Positions 60,186 through 64,000 of a stretch of 64,000 bases of DNA are shown one piece after another. Numbering within the stretch: the stretch's first letter is position 1; every line of letters begins with the position of its first letter. The translations under genes and the position numbers were made by a program. The DNA lies in contig CAKTEZ010000002.1 of NCBI GenBank assembly GCA_934553255.1, forward strand, positions 1-64,000. The letters are read 5' to 3'. This DNA comes from an uncultured Oscillospiraceae bacterium (GTDB lineage Bacteria > Bacillota > Clostridia > Oscillospirales > Oscillospiraceae). The notes under the pieces are model-generated. The model worked only from the letters and a program-made list of their open reading frames with translations, had not been told where the DNA came from and made no database searches.

Positions 60186-62300
60186 ATGGAACACAAGAAC
60201 GATCTGGAATTTGAACAAACGCTCGCCGAGTCCGAATGGCTCCTGCGCGACGCGGCCCGCAGCGCGTCGGACGAAGCGGAACCGACGCTGGAGAGCATTC
60301 TGGCGGAGTTCGGCTCCGGCCGGCCGCAGAGCGAAGCGCCTGCCGAGGACATCTCGCTGCCCGCCGCGCCGGAGCCCGTCCGCGCCGAAACGCCGCGGGA
60401 TATTGCGCCGCCGTCTCCCTCCGCCGGATCGGAGGGCGCGCCCGCGCCGGAGGAGACCGTGAGCCTGCAGGATGTGCTGGAAAGCACCGTGCAGTCCGTG
60501 TTGGACGAAGGCGCCGCCGAAGCGCCCGAGCTTCTGCCGCCGAAGCGGCGCGGCCTGTTTTCCCGCAAAAATCTGCGCGACACCGAGCCGCTTTACTCCG
60601 ACGCTTCGCCCGAAGCGTCGGTGGCGGACGAACCGGAGGAGGCCGCGGACTTCTTCGCCGCAGACTTCGGCGAGCAGGACGCCGAGCCGGAAACGCCCGC
60701 CGAGGCGCTGGCCGCCGACTACCGTGAGAGTGCGGGCGCGGGCCGAAGCAGCGCGCAGGCCGCGCTGTTTGTCACGGCGCTCGCATGGCTCGCCCTGCTG
60801 CTCGACCGCTTCGGCGTCATGCCCGCCCTCTTTGCCGAGGAGCGGCTGCTGAACTGTCTGCCCTTTTTCATCGCCGAGCTGCTCGTCTGCATCCTCGGAC
60901 GCGATGTGTTCGTTTACGCCGCCGAGCAGCTTCGCGCCGGGACCGTCACCTACGAGCTGCTCTCCGCGCTCGCCTGCACGGTCACGCTCGCGGATACGGC
61001 GCTCGCCTTCTTTCTGCCGGAGCGCGCCGCGCTCGCCGCGCCGTTCCACGCGGTCACCATGCTCGGCATGACCGCCGCGCTCTGGGGACGCTGCCTGCTC
61101 TTTTCCGCGCTGCACGACACCTTCCGCGTCGCCGCCGTCGGCGAGCCGGACTACCTCGTCACCGTCACCGCGGGCGGAGCCGCCAAACGCCGCGGCAGAG
61201 CCGCCGGCTTTACCCGCTGCGCGCAGCACGAGGACGCCGCCTCCCATTGGCAGAGCGTTCTGCTGCCGCTGCTGCTCGCCGCCTCATTCGTGTTTGCCGT
61301 ACTCTCCACGCTGCGGCAGAAAAACTGGCTGCTCTTCGCGTGGAACTGGAGCGTTCTGCTCACGGCGGTCAATATGCTTGCCTTCCCCCTGTGCTATTCC
61401 CTGCCGTTCCGCCGTCTGACGCGGCGCTTCGTCAAGTCCGGCAGCGCGCTGGCGGGCTATGTCGGCGCGAACCGCCTGCGCCGCAGCAACTGCGTCATCC
61501 TCACCGACACCGACCTCTTTCCGCCCGGCACGGTCAGCCTGAACGGGCTGAAGATCTACGGCGAGGAGAGCGGCAAGGTCATCTCCTACGCCGCCACGAT
61601 GGCACACGCCTCACAAAGCGGTCTGAGCCGCCTGTTCGATGCGCTTCTGGAGAGCGAAGGCAGGACGCTCGAGCCGCTCGATAACCTCAGTTTTTATGAG
61701 GAGGGCGGCGTTTCCGGCCTGATCCATGGCGAAACGGTCCTGTTCGGCACGGCATCGTTCTGCCGCAAGATGCACATTCCCATGCCGAGCGGCGTGAGTC
61801 TCAAGACCGGCGCGTTCCTCGCGGTGGACGGCGCGCTCGTCGCCGTCTTTGCCGTGAAATACCTCGCCGCGGAGAATGTGGACTGGGCGCTCCACGCGCT
61901 CAGGCGCAACCGCATCACGCCCGTCCTCGCCGTGCGCGACGGCAGCATCACGCCCACGCTTTTGAAGCGCAAGTTCAACACGGACGCGCGTGCCGTCTAC
62001 CCCACCGTCTCCACGCGCCTCGCACTCTCGGAGCCGGACGGCGAACACCCCTATGCGCTGCTCTACCGCGAAGGCCTGATGCCCTATGCGGAGATCGCCG
62101 TAGGCAGCAAACGCCTCGTTCACGCCGTGCGTACCGCCGCCGTGATCTCGCTGGGGAGCAGCATCATTTCCGCGCTGCTGGCGTTCTACCTGACCTTCGT
62201 GGGCGCTTACGGTGCGCTCACGCCCGTTTCCATGCTGGTGTATCTTCTGCTCTGGGCGCTCGCCGCGCTCATTGAGGGCATCTGGGTGGACCGGTATTGA
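60186..62300 (+). CDS. Degenerate P-type ATPase-like membrane protein
   Basis: 704 residues. 1-185: acidic Ala/Pro/Glu-rich, no fold. Eight hydrophobic segments at about 190-206, 222-240, 253-277, 286-308, 356-376, 384-405, 647-670 and 677-699 match P1B ATPase order. The region after segment 6 aligns by eye with P and N domains: CVILTDTDLFPPGTVSLNGL (436-455) at the phosphorylation site DKTGTLT, EEGGVSGLIHGETVLFGT (505-522), and FLAVDGALVAVFAVKYLAAE (544-563). The actuator loop with TGE is reduced to about 45 residues, CPC is PLC, and TGD and GDGxND are not recognisable. It is likely inactive as a pump. No good ribosome site. Confidence 0.65.
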   Translation: MEHKNDLEFEQTLAESEWLLRDAARSASDEAEPTLESILAEFGSGRPQSEAPAEDISLPAAPEPVRAETPRDIAPPSPSAGSEGAPAPEETVSLQDVLESTVQSVLDEGAAEAPELLPPKRRGLFSRKNLRDTEPLYSDASPEASVADEPEEAADFFAADFGEQDAEPETPAEALAADYRESAGAGRSSAQAALFVTALAWLALLLDRFGVMPALFAEERLLNCLPFFIAELLVCILGRDVFVYAAEQLRAGTVTYELLSALACTVTLADTALAFFLPERAALAAPFHAVTMLGMTAALWGRCLLFSALHDTFRVAAVGEPDYLVTVTAGGAAKRRGRAAGFTRCAQHEDAASHWQSVLLPLLLAASFVFAVLSTLRQKNWLLFAWNWSVLLTAVNMLAFPLCYSLPFRRLTRRFVKSGSALAGYVGANRLRRSNCVILTDTDLFPPGTVSLNGLKIYGEESGKVISYAATMAHASQSGLSRLFDALLESEGRTLEPLDNLSFYEEGGVSGLIHGETVLFGTASFCRKMHIPMPSGVSLKTGAFLAVDGALVAVFAVKYLAAENVDWALHALRRNRITPVLAVRDGSITPTLLKRKFNTDARAVYPTVSTRLALSEPDGEHPYALLYREGLMPYAEIAVGSKRLVHAVRTAAVISLGSSIISALLAFYLTFVGAYGALTPVSMLVYLLLWALAALIEGIWVDRY

Positions 62301-62341
62301 ACGATACGGCAAAAAAACAGGGAAAAACGCTAAAATTATAG

Positions 62342-62370
62342 TTGTATTGGCAGAAAATTTATTATATAAT
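62342..62370 (+). promoter_or_regulatory. Promoter of the EF-G-like gene
   Basis: TTGTAT (62342-62347), 17 bases, TATAAT (62365-62370) on the plus strand in an AT-rich block. Confidence 0.82.
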
Positions 62371-62428
62371 TGGGCTGTTGAAGTGACTTCCCGCAAGGGA
62401 ATTACGATCTGGAAGGAGACATACCCCT

Positions 62429-64000
62429 ATGAGTGCAAAAGACATTCGCAACATCGTGCTGCTCGGCCACGGCGGAAGCGGCAAGACCACGCTCGCTGAG
62501 AGCATGCTGTTTATGACCGGCGGCACCGACCGCTTCGGCAAGGTCACCGACGGCAACACCACCTGCGACTACGACGCGGAGGAGATCAAGAGAAACATCT
62601 CCATCTCCCTTGCCGTCGCGCCCGTGAAGTACAAGAATATCAAGATCAATGTTCTCGACGCGCCCGGCAACTTCGACTTTGCCGGCGAGGCCCTCTCCGG
62701 CATCCGTGCCGCCGAGTGTGCCGTACTCGTCTGCGGCGCGAAGGACGGCCTGTCCGTCGGCGCCGAGCGCTGCTGGAAGATGCTCGGCAGCAAGCCCCGC
62801 ATGATCTTCATCAACCGCACCGACGAGGAAAACAGCGACTACAACGCCTGCTTCGAGGCACTCAAGGGTAAGTTCGGCACCGCCGTCGCCCCCATCGTCG
62901 CCCCCATCATCGACGGCAGCAAGAAGGTCACCGGCATCGTTGACCTGCTGCACAACAAGGCCTACGAGGTCAAGGGCGGCAAGGCCGCCGAGTGCGCCAT
63001 TCCCGCCGACATCGCCGATGAGGTCGAGACTCTGCGCGCCGAGCTGATGGAGGCCGCCGCCGGCGCCGACGAGGAGCTGATGGAAAAGTTCTTCGAGACC
63101 ATGGAGCTTTCCGCCGAGGAGATCGCCAAGGGTCTGAAGATCGGCGTGCGCGACGGCAGCGTCGCCCCCGTTCTCTGCGGCAGCGCCATCTCTGGTCTCG
63201 GCGTTGAGATGCTCCTGCAGACCGTTCTCGATCTGGTCCCCGTCGCCACCGATATGCCCGCCGAGGCCGCGCAGGACGACGACGGCAACGCCATCGAGGT
63301 CGCCTTTGACGAAAACGGCGCCACCGCCGCCATCGTCTTCAAGACCGTGTCCGACCAGTACGGCAAGTTCTCCCTCGTCAAGGTCGTCCGCGGCAAGATC
63401 ACCGGCGATATGTCCCTCTACGACACCACCACCGGCAACACCGAAAAGCTTGGCCGTCTCTACACCCTCAAGGGCAAGAAGAACGAGGAAGTCAAGGAGA
63501 TTTGCTGCGGCGACATCGGCGCCATCGCCAAGATGGACCGTGTCAAGACCGGCGACACCCTCTGCGACCCGAAGAACATCGTTAAGCTGGCCGGTATGCC
63601 CTATGCCGAACCCTGCTACTCCCGTGCCATCGCGCCCAAGACCCGCGGTCAGGAGGAAAAGCTCGGCACCGGTCTCAACCGTCTGAACGAGGAAGACCCG
63701 ACCTTTACCGTCGTCAACAACGCCGAGACCCATCAGATGGTCGTTTCCGGCGCGGGCGACATCCAGATCGATGTGCTGGTGAGCAAACTCAAGACCCGCT
63801 TCGGCGTGGACGCCGAGCTGGACACCCCGCGCGTTCCCTACCGCGAGAAGATCCGCAAGACCGTGCAGAAGCAGGGCCGCCACAAGAAGCAGACCGGCGG
63901 CAGCGGCCAGTTCGGCGATGTTTGGATCCGCTTCGAACCCAACGAAGAGAGCGAAGAGATGGTCTTCGCCGAGGAAGTGTTCGGCGGCAGCGTTCCCAAG
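62429..64000 (+). CDS. EF-G-like translation GTPase, N-terminal 524 residues
   Basis: Start MSAKDIRNIVLLGHGGSGKT, with AAGGAG 9 bases upstream; it runs off the right edge. GTPase motifs are altered from classical EF-G: G1 GHGGSGKTTL instead of AHIDAGKTT, G3 DAPGNFDF instead of DTPGHVDF, G4 NRTD instead of NKMD. Domains II (LVKVVRGKITGDM...) to IV (PRVPYREKIRKT, QGRHKKQTGGSGQFGDVWIR) follow. This is the bacterial EF-G-like (EF-G II) subgroup, probably not the main translocase. Codon use is strongly C-ending, suggesting high expression. Confidence 0.92.
   Translation, partial: MSAKDIRNIVLLGHGGSGKTTLAESMLFMTGGTDRFGKVTDGNTTCDYDAEEIKRNISISLAVAPVKYKNIKINVLDAPGNFDFAGEALSGIRAAECAVLVCGAKDGLSVGAERCWKMLGSKPRMIFINRTDEENSDYNACFEALKGKFGTAVAPIVAPIIDGSKKVTGIVDLLHNKAYEVKGGKAAECAIPADIADEVETLRAELMEAAAGADEELMEKFFETMELSAEEIAKGLKIGVRDGSVAPVLCGSAISGLGVEMLLQTVLDLVPVATDMPAEAAQDDDGNAIEVAFDENGATAAIVFKTVSDQYGKFSLVKVVRGKITGDMSLYDTTTGNTEKLGRLYTLKGKKNEEVKEICCGDIGAIAKMDRVKTGDTLCDPKNIVKLAGMPYAEPCYSRAIAPKTRGQEEKLGTGLNRLNEEDPTFTVVNNAETHQMVVSGAGDIQIDVLVSKLKTRFGVDAELDTPRVPYREKIRKTVQKQGRHKKQTGGSGQFGDVWIRFEPNEESEEMVFAEEVFGGSVPK

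Noticed and set aside
60186-60740. The acidic N-terminus as a separate gene or frameshifted fragment
   Set aside because: The frame is continuous into the membrane part with no internal start carrying a better ribosome site, so it was kept as one protein.
1-64000. Phage, insertion sequence, integrase or CRISPR array
   Set aside because: No transposase, integrase, terminal repeat or regularly spaced repeat was found, and gene order is that of a core chromosome.

Overview
The window is ordinary chromosomal DNA from a high-GC, spore-forming, anaerobic Firmicute. The best fit is a butyrate-producing Clostridium relative of the Oscillospirales type. This rests on crotonase and 3-hydroxybutyryl-CoA dehydrogenase plus the first 54 codons of butyryl-CoA dehydrogenase, the sporulation genes yqfC, yqfD and a ylbJ-like gene, Gram-positive leader RNAs (T-box, glmS ribozyme, infC attenuator), GTP-type PEP carboxykinase and a selenocysteine locus. 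No phage, insertion sequence, rRNA operon or CRISPR array was seen. Most promoters have TTGACA-like and TATAAT-like boxes 17 bases apart, and most transcription units end in strong hairpins, often shared by convergent genes. || Layout. 1-5.8 kb: bcd (partial), rny, an amidase with a duplicated 75-base tail, and a TAXI-type TRAP operon (binding protein up to 6.75 kb, DUF1850 protein, fused permease). 7-11 kb: thrS behind a T-box, then crt-hbd. 11-15.5 kb: trmB; the infC-rpmI-rplT operon with an AUU-started infC behind an attenuator; a 27-residue Asn/Gln-rich microprotein gene; a membrane protein, a phosphodiesterase and a VanY-type carboxypeptidase. 15.5-24.3 kb: glmS with its ribozyme, DUF421 and DUF4363 genes, nrdR, a lipoprotein-alr-mazF-secreted protein cluster and a secreted trypsin-like protease. 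24.4-29.4 kb: pckA, ksgA, a TauE-like permease and a G5/3D-domain cell-wall protein. || 29.5-43.5 kb is almost entirely minus strand: yqfC-yqfD-phoH-ybeY-era-yqzL-recO-mutS2, then HPr, uvrC, a pyruvate-kinase-like protein, selA, selB and tRNA-Sec. 43.6-48.1 kb (plus strand): NUDIX, DUF523, aminotransferase, Dabb, YlbJ-like and TrmH-family genes. 48.2-52.6 kb (minus): HAD phosphatase, holB-ricT and an HtrA protease. 52.8-56.3 kb (plus): FAD oxidoreductase, D-2-hydroxyacid dehydrogenase, DUF368. 56.3-59 kb (minus): a membrane protein and ftsH. 59.2-64 kb (plus): rlmB, a protein that looks like a P-type ATPase stripped of its catalytic motifs, and an EF-G-like GTPase running off the end. || The genes serve mainly housekeeping roles: translation and RNA quality control (rny, thrS, trmB, infC, rplT, rpmI, ksgA, era, ybeY, rlmB, EF-G-like), DNA repair and replication (uvrC, mutS2, recO, holB, nrdR), wall synthesis (glmS, alr, carboxypeptidase, amidase, G5/3D protein), central carbon and butyrate metabolism, and selenocysteine insertion. 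The least explained items are the degenerate P-type ATPase, the Asn/Gln-rich microprotein, the short pyruvate-kinase homologue in the selenocysteine operon and a mazF with no visible antitoxin.
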